34,104 nucleotides of DNA. Source: Betaproteobacteria bacterium. GTDB lineage: Bacteria > Pseudomonadota > Gammaproteobacteria > Burkholderiales > Burkholderiaceae_F. The translations under genes and the position numbers were made by a program. The stretch spans positions 1 to 34,104 of the forward strand of contig VBCK01000138.1 in assembly GCA_005882215.1 (NCBI GenBank), read 5' to 3'. This document shows, piece by piece, positions 1 to 8,663 of the stretch. The stretch's first letter is position 1. Each line of letters begins with the position of its first letter. The notes under the pieces are model-generated. The model saw nothing but the letters and a program-made list of their open reading frames with translations, was not told the DNA's origin and did no database searches.

Positions 1-258
1 CGAGTGGGGGGCGGTCTTTCGGATAGCGAGGGAATCGACCATGATGTCCGGACACCGGTTCTTTGGCCGAAGCATTTCAATTCGGAAGTGCGCATGGACA
101 GTGCGACGGCGTCACATCACCCCTGTGAGTGCTTACCGCGGTAGGGGCGCCGGCATACACTGGCGCCATGTTGTGGCCCGGTTCTCAGCGGCCTGTTGGG
201 CTGGGGCCCGGAAGTTCACCGTATTAAGGGCGAGCGCTCGCTTCCGTAGGCAACTCAA

Positions 259-1689
259 ATGGTTGGCACTCACTCCGAGTTCCCGTCGACCGACTTCGCG
301 ATTACCTCGGTGAACGTCCCGGACCGACTCGATCAGCGCGAGGTCGACGACCGAAAGCTGCAGGACGAAGCGTCGTTTTACGCGAGGCGACGTTGGCGAT
401 CGGCGCTCCGGATCTGGTCGCGCCGGCTGCTGCCCTACCTGATGCTGCTGGCGGTTCTGGGGCTGGCCGGCAGCTGGCTGGCCGAGCAGCGGGAAGCAAT
501 GGCCGCGGGGCCCGTCTCGCAGCGCCTGTCGGCCGCCCTTCATGTCCCGGTACTCGTGCACGACACCCGACTGCAGACCACGCCCGCTCCAGCCATCGTG
601 CTGATCGGTATCGATCTGGGTGGTCAGATGCGGCTGGACGAGGTGACGCTGGAGTTCACGGCACCCAGCCTGTGGCGGGCGATCATGTCCGGTCAGAGCC
701 GCTGGGGCGACGTCGTGATCTCGCCGACAGCGGTGACCTACGAGCAAGCCAACCAGCTGCTGACCTGGCTGGCCTTGGTGGACCGCGTGGTGCCCGATAG
801 CGTTACCAGGATCCGGTTCGCTCAATTGCGCTTCCCAGGTAGCGCAATGCTGCCGGACCGTTACGACGCGGTCTCACGGCGGGACCCGAGCGGCCAATTC
901 ACCTTGGTCACGCTTCGGCGCCAGGGTGGCCCGGGCAGCATGCAGTTGCAGGTGACGCCCGATCGCTCGGGCGGGCCGATCGCTTTCCAGTGTGACGCGG
1001 CGGATTGGCAGCCGCCGTTTGCACCGCGCACTTCATGGTCCGAGCTGGTGGCCAACGGGCACATCAGCAGCAGCTCGATCCAGATCGACAAGTTCTCCAT
1101 GGGATCGGCGTTCGGCGCGATCGAAGGCCAGCTGCTGGTGCGGCGGGACGAAAAGGGTGCGGCTACCTGGACGGCGACCGGTCAGGTCAACTCGGTCGGC
1201 ATCGATGTCGCGACCGTGATCCAGCAGATTTCCAAGTCCCCGCAACCTCCCGAGGGGACCCCCGCCAGCGCTGCGGCTTCGATGTCGGGCACGGCAGCAA
1301 TCGATGCGATTCTGAGCGGAGTCGGGGGAACGCCCGAGGAGGCCCTGGGACGGCTGGCCGCCGCCGGCGAAATCAAAGTGCGCAGCGCCACGCTGAACGG
1401 GATCAACCTCGGATACGCGGCCAGCCGGCCTTCATCCGGCACGGCCAACAGTTCGGCTTCGACCCGGTTCACAAAGTTCGATGCGGCGTTCGCCGCCGGT
1501 AGCAGCGGCGTTCTGTTCCGGAACATTCATGGTGTCGCGGGCGCCCTTTCCACCCGGGGCGAGCTGACGGTGACACCCGAGCTCGCGCTGGACGGGCTGG
1601 TGCACGTCAACCTCGGTGGTACCCGGATTCAGGCGCCGCTCCGACTTCAGGTCCGCGGAACCGTGGCCCATCCGCAGTTCGGTCGCTGA
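259..1689 (+). CDS. AsmA-like inner-membrane-anchored envelope protein
   Basis: The 476-residue product has a basic cytoplasmic N-terminus (Arg-rich at residues 43-56), one membrane segment at about 57-75 and a large periplasmic remainder. The C-terminal third (about residues 345-476) has AsmA C-terminal character: an Ala/Gly helix-like stretch with EEALGRLAAAGEI, a GINLG motif, then TRFTKFDAAF and repeated beta-strand-like segments ending in a GTVAHPQF motif. AsmA-family proteins act in envelope lipid or outer-membrane homeostasis; that role here is inferred from resemblance only. The ATG at 259 has no good ribosome-binding site, so the start is uncertain, although the membrane segment lies well inside. 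It stands alone, followed by the parS region. I see no named orthologue, so it could equally be called a hypothetical bitopic membrane protein. Confidence 0.65.
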   Translation: MVGTHSEFPSTDFAITSVNVPDRLDQREVDDRKLQDEASFYARRRWRSALRIWSRRLLPYLMLLAVLGLAGSWLAEQREAMAAGPVSQRLSAALHVPVLVHDTRLQTTPAPAIVLIGIDLGGQMRLDEVTLEFTAPSLWRAIMSGQSRWGDVVISPTAVTYEQANQLLTWLALVDRVVPDSVTRIRFAQLRFPGSAMLPDRYDAVSRRDPSGQFTLVTLRRQGGPGSMQLQVTPDRSGGPIAFQCDAADWQPPFAPRTSWSELVANGHISSSSIQIDKFSMGSAFGAIEGQLLVRRDEKGAATWTATGQVNSVGIDVATVIQQISKSPQPPEGTPASAAASMSGTAAIDAILSGVGGTPEEALGRLAAAGEIKVRSATLNGINLGYAASRPSSGTANSSASTRFTKFDAAFAAGSSGVLFRNIHGVAGALSTRGELTVTPELALDGLVHVNLGGTRIQAPLRLQVRGTVAHPQFGR

Positions 1690-1715
1690 GCGGTTCGCCG
1701 GGCGCCGCCCGACGT

Positions 1716-1731
1716 TGTTCCACGTGGAACA
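1716..1731. promoter_or_regulatory. parS: parS site (perfect palindrome)
   Basis: The site reads TGTTCCACGTGGAACA, a perfect 16-bp palindrome matching the bacterial parS family (TGTTNCACGTGAAACA-like). It is the expected loading site for the ParB encoded at 5448-6314. It is followed by TCCGACCGCC, the flank shared with the other copies. Confidence 0.9.
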
Positions 1732-1769
1732 TCCGACCGCCCTGCTGTGGCGTGTCGCGGAGTCCATCT

Positions 1770-1785
1770 GGTTCCACGTGAAACA
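1770..1785. promoter_or_regulatory. parS: parS site (near-perfect)
   Basis: The site reads GGTTCCACGTGAAACA, one mismatch from the classical parS consensus at its first base. It starts 54 bp after the first copy and is followed by TCCCACGGCCCGCTCC, a version of the shared flank. Confidence 0.85.
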
Positions 1786-2085
1786 TCCCACGGCCCGCTC
1801 CAGCCCAGACCAAGCGCTCGGTTTCGACGGTAAGCCAGCCCAGATCCAGACATCCGGCTCCGCGCTGAACAATCCGACGGAGCGGTCCTGCTGTATCGGA
1901 GTACTTACTTCCAACGAACATCCAAGGGCCGGCCGGGCGCGGATCCGCAAGGCGGGTCCACATAAAACGTCCGACGTCCCTCTCGCCAAAAATCCGGGCG
2001 TCCCGTCCGGGTGGACCTCCAACACCCCCTGCGGCCCGCACATCCGGCCCGTGTGCCGCGGCGCCACCGCAAGATCCAGGCACCC

Positions 2086-2101
2086 TGTTCCACGTGGAAC
2101 A
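2086..2101. promoter_or_regulatory. parS: parS site (perfect palindrome)
   Basis: The site reads TGTTCCACGTGGAACA, identical to the copy at 1716-1731. It is followed by TCCGACGGACCGCTCC, the best example of the shared downstream flank. Confidence 0.9.
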
Positions 2102-2169
2102 TCCGACGGACCGCTCCGACCAGATCCATAGCCAACTTGTGTGCCACGGGCGACAAAAATCCAACATCC

Positions 2170-2185
2170 GGGTCCACCTGGAACA
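2170..2185. promoter_or_regulatory. Degenerate parS-like site near the mnmG promoter
   Basis: The 16-mer GGGTCCACCTGGAACA matches 13 of 16 positions of the perfect copies. It lies just upstream of a possible mnmG -10 (2208-2213). Its ability to bind ParB is uncertain because the central CACGTG is changed to CACCTG. Confidence 0.45.
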
Positions 2186-2258
2186 TCGCGCTGACAAGCA
2201 GCGGTTTTATACTTAGCGCCTGCGACCGACACATCCGTCAGGGCGCCGAATTCTCCAG

Positions 2259-3939
2259 ATGGGATTTCAGAGCGATTTCGACGTAATCGTCATCGGCGGC
2301 GGCCACGCGGGCACTGAAGCGAGCCTGGCGTCGGCACGGCTGGGAGCCTCGACGCTGCTGATCACCCACAGCCTTGAAACACTCGGCCAGATGTCGTGCA
2401 ACCCGTCTATCGGCGGGATCGGCAAGGGTCACCTGGTGAAGGAAATCGACGCACTGGACGGCGTGATGGCCGTTGCAGCTGACGAAGCCGGAATCCAGTT
2501 CAGGATACTGAATGCGTCCAAGGGCCCGGCGGTGCAGGCAACGCGCGCCCAGGCCGACCGGGTGCTGTACCGCAAGGCGATCCGAAGCAGCCTGGAGCGC
2601 CAGCCGAATCTGCGCCTGTTTCAGCAAGCGGTCGACGATCTGCTGGTCCAGGGCGACCGGGTGGTCGGGGTCGTCACACAATCCGGGATCCGATTCAACG
2701 CCCGCTGCGTCGTCCTGACGACAGGAACCTTCCTGAACGGGCTGGTCCATGTGGGCCTCGAGCGGCACGCGGCAGGCCGCGCCGGCGATCCGCCCTCGAT
2801 CCGACTGGCGCACCGCCTGACCGAACTGGGTCTGCCGCGCGGGCGCCTGAAGACGGGATCAGATTTTCCTGGAGCCGGAGGGCCTTTCGACCAGCGAGTT
2901 CTACCCGAACGGCATTTCGACTTCGCTTCCGTTCGACGTGCAGGTGGATCTGGTGCACAGCATCTGCGGGCTGGAGCAGGCGCATGTGCTCAGACCCGGG
3001 TACGCAATCGAGTACGACTACTACGACCCGCGTTCACTTCACCCGACGCTGCAGACGCGCGCGATTTCGAACCTGTTTTTCGCCGGGCAGATCAACGGAA
3101 CGACCGGATACGAGGAGGCGGCGGCCCAGGGACTGCTGGCTGGATTGAACGCAGGCCTGCAGGCACTCGGCCGGCAAACCTGGTATCCGAGACGCGACCA
3201 GGCATACATCGGAGTGTTGATCGACGACCTGATCACCCGAGGCGTGACCGAACCGTATCGGATGTTCACCAGCCGCGCCGAATACCGGCTGTCGCTGCGC
3301 GAGGACAACGCCGATATGCGTCTGACCGAGACCGGTCGGCAACTCGGCTGCATCGCCGATGCCAGATGGGACCAGTTCAACCGCAAGCGCGATGCGGTGG
3401 CGCAAGAGCTCGAGCGGCTGCGTTCGACGTGGGTGAATCCTCACAACCTTCGTGAGTCCGACTCAGAGAGGGTCTTTGGCAAGGCTCTCGAGCGTGAGTA
3501 CACACTCTTCACGCTGTTGAAGCGTCCGTCTGTGCATTACGCGGACCTGCTGGCGCTCAAATCCGTCGACGGCGCTTCGCTGGGGCAGCCGGCCGATGGC
3601 GCCGGGCGGGATCCAGCCGTCGCCCGGCAGGTCGAAATCGCCGCCAAGTACGACGGTTACATTGCCAGGCAGCGGGTGGAGGTCGCGCGCCACGAATCGC
3701 ACGAGACCACAACGATCCCCGATTGCATCGATTATTTGGCGGTGCCCGGCCTGTCGATCGAGGTCCGCCAGAAACTGGCTGCGCATCGTCCGGACACGGT
3801 CGGCCAGGCGAGCCGGATATCGGGCGTGACTCCGGCGGCGATTTCCTTGCTGCTGGTTCACCTGAAACGGCTGCGGCAGCGGGCTGCACAGCCGAGCGAG
3901 CCCCGGCCACCGAACCCGGCCGGCCTGCGGGCTGCCTGA
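2259..3939 (+). pseudogene. mnmG: mnmG (gidA) with internal deletion and frame change
   Basis: MnmG is the FAD-binding partner of MnmE in making 5-carboxymethylaminomethyl-uridine at wobble U34 of certain tRNAs. The N-terminal part (2259 to about 2858, 200 codons) is clear MnmG, with the dinucleotide-binding [12 protein letters not shown] and [15 protein letters not shown], and it ends at the conserved RLKTG. The sequence then jumps into another frame at QIFLEPEGL (from 2860) and continues as normal MnmG to 3939, including [31 protein letters not shown] and the C-terminal [12 protein letters not shown]. Compared with E. coli MnmG (629 residues), about 90 residues are absent at the junction. 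They include TPPR after RLKTG and the conserved-Cys segment GPRYCPSIEDK. Both flanks are well preserved, so the event is recent or is an assembly error. The stop TGA overlaps the rsmG ATG. As written, the DNA gives a 398-residue product that is out of frame after about residue 200. Confidence 0.85.
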
Positions 3940-4652
3940 TGCGGACCGCCGTGCAGCAGGCCCTCGTGCAGCGGACGCCGATCGACTCGACTCCCCCCGT
4001 AAGCGCCCACTCCGTCGGTGTTCATGCCCGGCAGATGGGAGTTGCCCTGTCAGCCTCGCAGTGCGAGCAGATGGAGCACTTCGTTGCCCTGCTGTCGCGC
4101 TGGAACCGGATTTACAATCTGACGGCCATCACGCACGCCGAAGAGATCCTGAGCCACCACCTGCTGGACAGCCTGAGCCTGGTGCCCGAGCTGCCCGCCG
4201 CCCCACCGCTGCGGGTTCTGGATGCCGGCTCCGGCGCCGGACTGCCGGGCATACCGCTGGCGCTTGCGCTGCCCGGCCACCATTTCACGCTGGTCGATGC
4301 GGCGGCCAAGAAGTGCGCGTTCATGACCCAGGTGCAGCTCGAGCTGGGCCTGTCCAATGTCCGGGTCGTGCAGGGTCGAATCGAGGAGCTGCACGACCCT
4401 CGGTTCGACCTGGCGCAGTTCGACGTGATCGTCTCGCGCGCGCTGGGCTCGCTCGCGGCAATCGTTTCATTGAGTGACCACTTACTTTCAGAGGGCGGGC
4501 GCTGGATTGCGATGAAGGGTCAACGGCCCGAGGAAGAGCTGCTGAGGCTGCCGCCTGGAGTAAGCGCGGTGCGCGTAGTGAGCATTCACATTCCACTGCT
4601 CGACGAGGCGCGCCATCTCGTCGTGATGCAGCCCTTGGCGCCGTCGCACTGA
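3939..4652 (+). CDS. rsmG: 16S rRNA (guanine527-N7)-methyltransferase RsmG
   Basis: RsmG uses S-adenosylmethionine to methylate N7 of G527 in 16S rRNA. The 237-residue product carries the SAM-binding motif LDAGSGAGLPGIPLA (about residues 94-108), the acidic LVDAAAKKCAF strand/helix, and upstream WNRIYNLTAI typical of the family. It begins with an ATG overlapping the mnmG stop (TGATG), which implies translational coupling. The first roughly 30 residues are an extension on the usual 205-215-residue protein, so a later ATG (4035, MGVALS) is a possible alternative start. It is followed 14 bp later by parA. Confidence 0.93.
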   Translation: MRTAVQQALVQRTPIDSTPPVSAHSVGVHARQMGVALSASQCEQMEHFVALLSRWNRIYNLTAITHAEEILSHHLLDSLSLVPELPAAPPLRVLDAGSGAGLPGIPLALALPGHHFTLVDAAAKKCAFMTQVQLELGLSNVRVVQGRIEELHDPRFDLAQFDVIVSRALGSLAAIVSLSDHLLSEGGRWIAMKGQRPEEELLRLPPGVSAVRVVSIHIPLLDEARHLVVMQPLAPSH

Positions 4653-4666
4653 CTGGAAAACCGCCC

Positions 4667-5446
4667 TTGTCTCGACTCTTCTGCATCGCGAACCAGAAAG
4701 GCGGCGTCGGCAAGACGACGACCGCGGTCAACCTGGCGGCCGGACTGGCCGCCCAGCAGCAACGCGTGCTGCTGATCGATCTGGATCCGCAGGGCAACGC
4801 CACGATGGGCAGCGGCGTCGACAAACGCACGCTGCCCCGAACCGTGTACCACGTGCTGCTGGGCCTGGCGACCGCAGGCGAGGCCGTGGTGCGCTCACCC
4901 GGGGGCGCGTACGACCTGATCGGCGCCAATCGCGAGCTGGCCGGAGCCGAGGTCGAGCTGGTCAGTCTGGAAAACCGCGAGCAGCGGCTGCGCGACGCGC
5001 TCGCTCCCCTGGACGACGCCTACGACTTCACGCTGATCGACTGTCCGCCCGCGCTGTCGCTGCTGACGCTGAACGGACTGTGCGCCGTGCAAGGCGTGAT
5101 CATTCCGATGCAATGCGAATACTTCGCGCTCGAAGGCCTGACCGACCTGGTCAACACGATCAAGCGAGTTCATGCCGGGCTGAACCAGGAGTTGGAACTG
5201 ATCGGCCTGCTGCGGGTGATGTTCGACCCGAGAATGACGCTGCAGCAGCAGGTGTCCGACCAGCTGGAATCGCATTTCGGCGACAAAGTGTTCCGCACGA
5301 TCATTCCGCGCAACGTGCGCCTGGCCGAGGCTCCCAGCCACGGCCTGCCGGGCGTCGTGTTCGACCGCAATGCGCGCGGCGCGCAAGCTTACGTCTCGTT
5401 CGGCGCAGAAGTGATCGAACGGGTCAAGACGATGAGGGTGGCCTGA
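4667..5446 (+). CDS. parA: Chromosome-partitioning ATPase ParA (Soj)
   Basis: ParA is a Walker-type ATPase that binds DNA non-specifically and, with ParB-parS, moves origins apart. The deviant Walker A KGGVGKTT is at residues 11-18, followed by LLIDLDPQGN and the Walker B-like LIDCPPALS. At 259 residues it has the length of chromosomal Soj proteins. The only start that keeps the whole Walker fold is a TTG at 4667, because no ATG or GTG lies close by and the next in-frame ATG would remove the P-loop. The Shine-Dalgarno is weak (TGGAAA). It lies between rsmG and parB, with one base between its stop and the parB ATG. Confidence 0.95.
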   Translation: MSRLFCIANQKGGVGKTTTAVNLAAGLAAQQQRVLLIDLDPQGNATMGSGVDKRTLPRTVYHVLLGLATAGEAVVRSPGGAYDLIGANRELAGAEVELVSLENREQRLRDALAPLDDAYDFTLIDCPPALSLLTLNGLCAVQGVIIPMQCEYFALEGLTDLVNTIKRVHAGLNQELELIGLLRVMFDPRMTLQQQVSDQLESHFGDKVFRTIIPRNVRLAEAPSHGLPGVVFDRNARGAQAYVSFGAEVIERVKTMRVA

Positions 5447-5447
5447 C

Positions 5448-6314
5448 ATGATGATTCGAAGACCCAAGGGACTCGGGCGCGGCCTGGATGCGCTGCTCGG
5501 CGACAGCGGCGCGGCCGTGGTGGAGGCGCCGCCGGGGGCGCCGCAGACGCTGACGCTGGAGCAACTTCGCCCCGGCCGCTATCAGCCTCGCACCAAGATG
5601 GATCCGGATTCGCTCAGCGAGCTGGCCGACTCGATTCGGGCGCAAGGCGTGATCCAGCCGATCCTGGTTCGGCCCGCAGGTAACGACACCTACGAGATCA
5701 TCGCCGGCGAGCGGCGCTATCGCGCCGCGCAGATCGCTGGACTGACCGAAGTTCCGGTGCTGGTGAAGCGGGTGTCCGACGAGGCCGCGCTGGCCATAGC
5801 GCTGATCGAGAACATTCAGCGCGAAGACCTGAACGCGCTGGAACAGGCGCACGGCGTGCACCGGCTGGTTCAGGAATTCGGCTTCACACACGAGCAGGCT
5901 GCGCAGGCGATCGGACGTTCACGCAGCGCCACCACCAACCTGCTGCGGCTGCTGAACCTGGCCAGCCCGGTGCAGCAGCTGCTGATGGATGGCGCTCTCG
6001 AGATGGGGCACGCCCGGGCACTGCTGCCTCTGAAGGCCGTCGAGCAAATCCAGCTCGGGCAGAACATCGCCGCGCGCGGACTGTCGGTGCGCGAAGCCGA
6101 GACCCTGGTCGAACGCGCGCTGCGGCCGACGCAGCCTCGCGAACCTTCGCATCCGACCGCGGACCGCGACCTGACCCGCTTGCAGGAGGAGCTGTCCGAC
6201 GCTCTTGGCACCACGGTGTCAGTACGGGTCGCCGCAAAGGGCAGGGGACAGATCCGGATCGCATTTGCCAGCCTCGACCAGCTGCAAGGCCTGATCCAGC
6301 GGCTGCGCCAGTGA
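5448..6314 (+). CDS. parB: Chromosome-partitioning protein ParB (Spo0J)
   Basis: ParB is a CTP-dependent clamp that loads at parS and spreads. The 288-residue product has the N-terminal KGLGRGLDALLG segment that contacts ParA, the CTP-binding motif GERRYRA (about 88-94), ENIQRE (about 121-126), a helix-turn-helix around 145-170 and a C-terminal dimerisation domain. Two ATGs in tandem (5448, 5451) could serve as start. Its targets are very probably the parS sites at 1716, 1770 and 2086, about 3.5 kb upstream. Confidence 0.95.
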   Translation: MMIRRPKGLGRGLDALLGDSGAAVVEAPPGAPQTLTLEQLRPGRYQPRTKMDPDSLSELADSIRAQGVIQPILVRPAGNDTYEIIAGERRYRAAQIAGLTEVPVLVKRVSDEAALAIALIENIQREDLNALEQAHGVHRLVQEFGFTHEQAAQAIGRSRSATTNLLRLLNLASPVQQLLMDGALEMGHARALLPLKAVEQIQLGQNIAARGLSVREAETLVERALRPTQPREPSHPTADRDLTRLQEELSDALGTTVSVRVAAKGRGQIRIAFASLDQLQGLIQRLRQ

Positions 6315-6387
6315 CCGGCGGCTGCGCAGCTGGGGCGCGCAGCGGCGATCGCTTGCGCCACCCAGCAAGCGCGCAGCCGAAGCCGAC

Positions 6388-6416
6388 TTGCCCTCGATGA
6401 CAGCGCGCCGTAGACT
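6388..6416 (+). promoter_or_regulatory. Candidate sigma-70 promoter of the atp operon
   Basis: A -35-like TTGCCC (6388-6393) is separated by 17 bp from a -10-like TAGACT (6411-6416), in the 206-bp gap between parB and atpI. Each hexamer matches consensus at four of six positions. No Rho-independent terminator with a T-run is seen after parB, so read-through is also possible. Confidence 0.35.
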
Positions 6417-6520
6417 TTCGCCGCTTTGGGGGAGACGGCCAGGAACGGACGGACACCTGGCTCGCTTCGGCAGGTGCAGGCGGCGGCCCGTCAGGGACTC
6501 TGCGGCAACAGGCTCCGGTG

Positions 6521-6892
6521 ATGTTCCGGGTCGTCGCGGTGCAATTCCTCACTTCGCTGCTCGTCGCGGCGGGTGCTTGGATGGTTGGGGGACACCGCGC
6601 GGCGGTTTCATCGTTGCTCGGCGGGCTGGCATGCGCCCTGCCGAACGGGTTGTTTGCGCTGAATTTGGCGTGGGTCGGGCGTTTGCCCGCGTCGCGCGCT
6701 GTTGACGGCGGACCGGGACCTGCAACGGCGCACACGCTCGCGCTCCTGGTCGGCGAGTTCATCAAGGTCGTTCTGACGATCGGGCTGCTGGTCCTGATCG
6801 CCCGGACGATCGAGGATGTGGTCTGGCCGGCGCTGATCGTTGCGGTCATCGCTGTGTTGTTGATTCAACCTGCTGCGCTGAGCCGGCGCTGA
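6521..6892 (+). CDS. atpI: ATP synthase subunit I (AtpI)
   Basis: AtpI is a small membrane protein encoded first in many atp operons and is implicated in assembly of the c-ring or the Fo sector. The roughly 123-residue product has four hydrophobic segments, with LLGGLACALPNGLFALNLAW and the conserved GEFIKVVLTIGLL motif of the family. A GTG at 6518 directly precedes the ATG. The gene opens the operon, with atpB 37 bp downstream. Confidence 0.85.
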   Translation: MFRVVAVQFLTSLLVAAGAWMVGGHRAAVSSLLGGLACALPNGLFALNLAWVGRLPASRAVDGGPGPATAHTLALLVGEFIKVVLTIGLLVLIARTIEDVVWPALIVAVIAVLLIQPAALSRR

Positions 6893-6929
6893 ACAAACCG
6901 GCAATGCCGGGAAGAACGCGAATCGAACC

Positions 6930-7817
6930 ATGGCTGCCGCCGAATCCATGACCGGCTCCGAATACGTAGCGCATCACCTGCGCCACCTCGCAAGCTCCAC
7001 CCAGAACGGCCTGTTCGACCCGTCGGTTCTGCACTACGACACGGTCGCCTTCTCGCTGCTGACGGCCGCACTGGTTCTGATCGTGATGCGGCTGGCGGCC
7101 GCGCGCGCCACCTCCGGAGTGCCCGGCCGCTTCCAGGCGCTGGTCGAGTGGGCGTTTCAAGCGGTCGACGAGCAGGCCAAGGCCATGGTGTCGGTCGACC
7201 GCACCTACGCCGCGCCGCTGGCGCTGACGGTTTACATCTGGGTGATGGTGATGAACGCGATCGACCTGCTGCCGGTCGATTGGATACCGGGGGCAGCCCG
7301 CGTCCTCGGCGTCGACCACCTGCGCCCGCTGCCGACGGCGGACCTGAACGCCCCTCTTGGAATGGCCCTCGGCGTGCTGATCCTGTCGCTGTACTACGGG
7401 ATCAAGGTCAAGGGTCTGTTCGGCTTCATCAAGGAGCTGTTCGTCGCGCCGTTCGGGAAGGTGCATCTGAGCCTCAATCCGCTGACCTGGATCGGCGCGG
7501 CATTGCTCGCGGCGGCCAACTTCGGTTTGAACATCATCGAGTACGTCTCCAAGACCTTCTCGATGGGGATGCGACTGTTTGGAAACATGTACGCGGGCGA
7601 GCTGCTGTTCTTCCTGATCGCGCTGCTGGGCGGCGCCTTTGCCCTCGACGGCTGGCGCGCCGCCCTCGGCAGCCTCGGCCTGGCATTTATCCAGGTGGTG
7701 CTCGGCTTCGGCTGGGAAATCTTTCACCTCCTGATCGTGATCCTGCAAGCGTTCATTTTCATGATGCTGACGCTGGTCTACATCGGGCAGGCCCAGGAAT
7801 CGCACGCCGCGCACTGA
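6930..7817 (+). CDS. atpB: F1Fo ATP synthase subunit a
   Basis: Subunit a forms the proton half-channels next to the c-ring. The 295-residue product has the essential arginine in MGMRLFGNMYAGELLF and the C-terminal FGWEIFHLLIVILQAFIFMMLTLVYI helix pair. The N-terminal extension before the first membrane helix is normal for betaproteobacterial AtpB. A GGGAAG ribosome-binding site lies upstream of the ATG at 6930. Confidence 0.97.
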   Translation: MAAAESMTGSEYVAHHLRHLASSTQNGLFDPSVLHYDTVAFSLLTAALVLIVMRLAAARATSGVPGRFQALVEWAFQAVDEQAKAMVSVDRTYAAPLALTVYIWVMVMNAIDLLPVDWIPGAARVLGVDHLRPLPTADLNAPLGMALGVLILSLYYGIKVKGLFGFIKELFVAPFGKVHLSLNPLTWIGAALLAAANFGLNIIEYVSKTFSMGMRLFGNMYAGELLFFLIALLGGAFALDGWRAALGSLGLAFIQVVLGFGWEIFHLLIVILQAFIFMMLTLVYIGQAQESHAAH

Positions 7818-8111
<294 letters not shown>

Positions 8112-8145
8112 GCACGAGCCGCCACGTCCCCTACCATTCGAGCGT

Positions 8146-8176
8146 CGCGCCGGGGTCCGGCCCGCGGCGGGGCGCG
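8146..8176 (+). other. GC-rich hairpin between atpE and atpF
   Basis: CGCGCC (8146-8151) is complementary to GGCGCG (8171-8176), and the intervening bases contain further G/C pairing. No T-run follows, so it is not a standard terminator. It may stabilise the upstream atpE message or separate expression of c from b; both are inference. Confidence 0.3.
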
Positions 8177-8190
8177 TATCGGGGTACCGT

Positions 8191-8661
8191 ATGAACCTGA
8201 ATGCAACGCTGTTTTTCCAGACGGTCGTTCTGGTCGTCGCCGGTTGGGTGACGATGCAATTCATCTGGCCGATGCTGCGCGACACGCTGGACGCACGCCG
8301 ACAGAAGATCGCCGACGGCCTGGCCGCGGCCGAGCAGGGAACCAAGAGCCTGGGCGAGGCGCAGCGCCGGATCGCCCAGCTCGATGCCGAGGCGCGCGCG
8401 CGCGCGCAGGCGCTGATCGCCGACACCGAGAAGCGCGCCCACCGGATCATCGAGGACGCCAAGGCCCAGGCCAAGGTCGAGGGCGACCGGCTGATTCAGG
8501 CGGCGCGCGCCGAAGCCGAGCAGCAGGTGGTCCGCGCCAAGACCGTGTTGCGCGACCAGGTTGCCGCGCTGGCGGTCGCCGGCGCTGAGCAGATCCTGAA
8601 GCGCGAGGTCGACGCCAAGGTCCATGTCGAGCTGCTCGATCAGCTCAAGGCCAGGTTGTAG
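8191..8661 (+). CDS. atpF: F1Fo ATP synthase subunit b
   Basis: Subunit b is the peripheral stalk. The 156-residue product starts with one membrane helix (MNLNATLFFQTVVLVVAGWV) followed by a long charged Ala/Glu/Arg coiled coil, exactly the family architecture and length. atpH follows two bases after its stop. Confidence 0.96.
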   Translation: MNLNATLFFQTVVLVVAGWVTMQFIWPMLRDTLDARRQKIADGLAAAEQGTKSLGEAQRRIAQLDAEARARAQALIADTEKRAHRIIEDAKAQAKVEGDRLIQAARAEAEQQVVRAKTVLRDQVAALAVAGAEQILKREVDAKVHVELLDQLKARL

Positions 8662-8663
8662 TC

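Larger units (their letters stand above)
1690..2258. repeat. Non-coding parS cluster: degenerate repeat array
   Basis: This 569-bp stretch has no convincing gene. Open frames on both strands here only repeat translations of the palindrome (MFHVE, DVPRGT, CSTWN). It contains ParB-binding sites at 1716-1731, 1770-1785 and 2086-2101, and decayed versions at 1856-1871, 1954-1969 and 2170-2185. Most copies are followed by a related flank, approximately TCCGACGGNCCGCTCC, so the repeated unit is longer than the 16-bp site. The degraded members suggest duplication followed by decay. A possible -10 for mnmG (TATACT, 2208-2213) lies near the right end, with no good -35 at the proper distance. Confidence 0.75.

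Noticed and set aside
41-313. 90-codon frame at the left edge
   Set aside because: Arg-rich, no ribosome-binding site, overlaps the AsmA-like gene and shows no family features; bases 1-258 show nothing I can support.
1432-2234. Minus-strand open frames with repeated MFHVE / DVPRGT / CSTWN peptides
   Set aside because: The repeated peptides are only translations of the parS palindrome and its flank; no start signal or family is recognisable.
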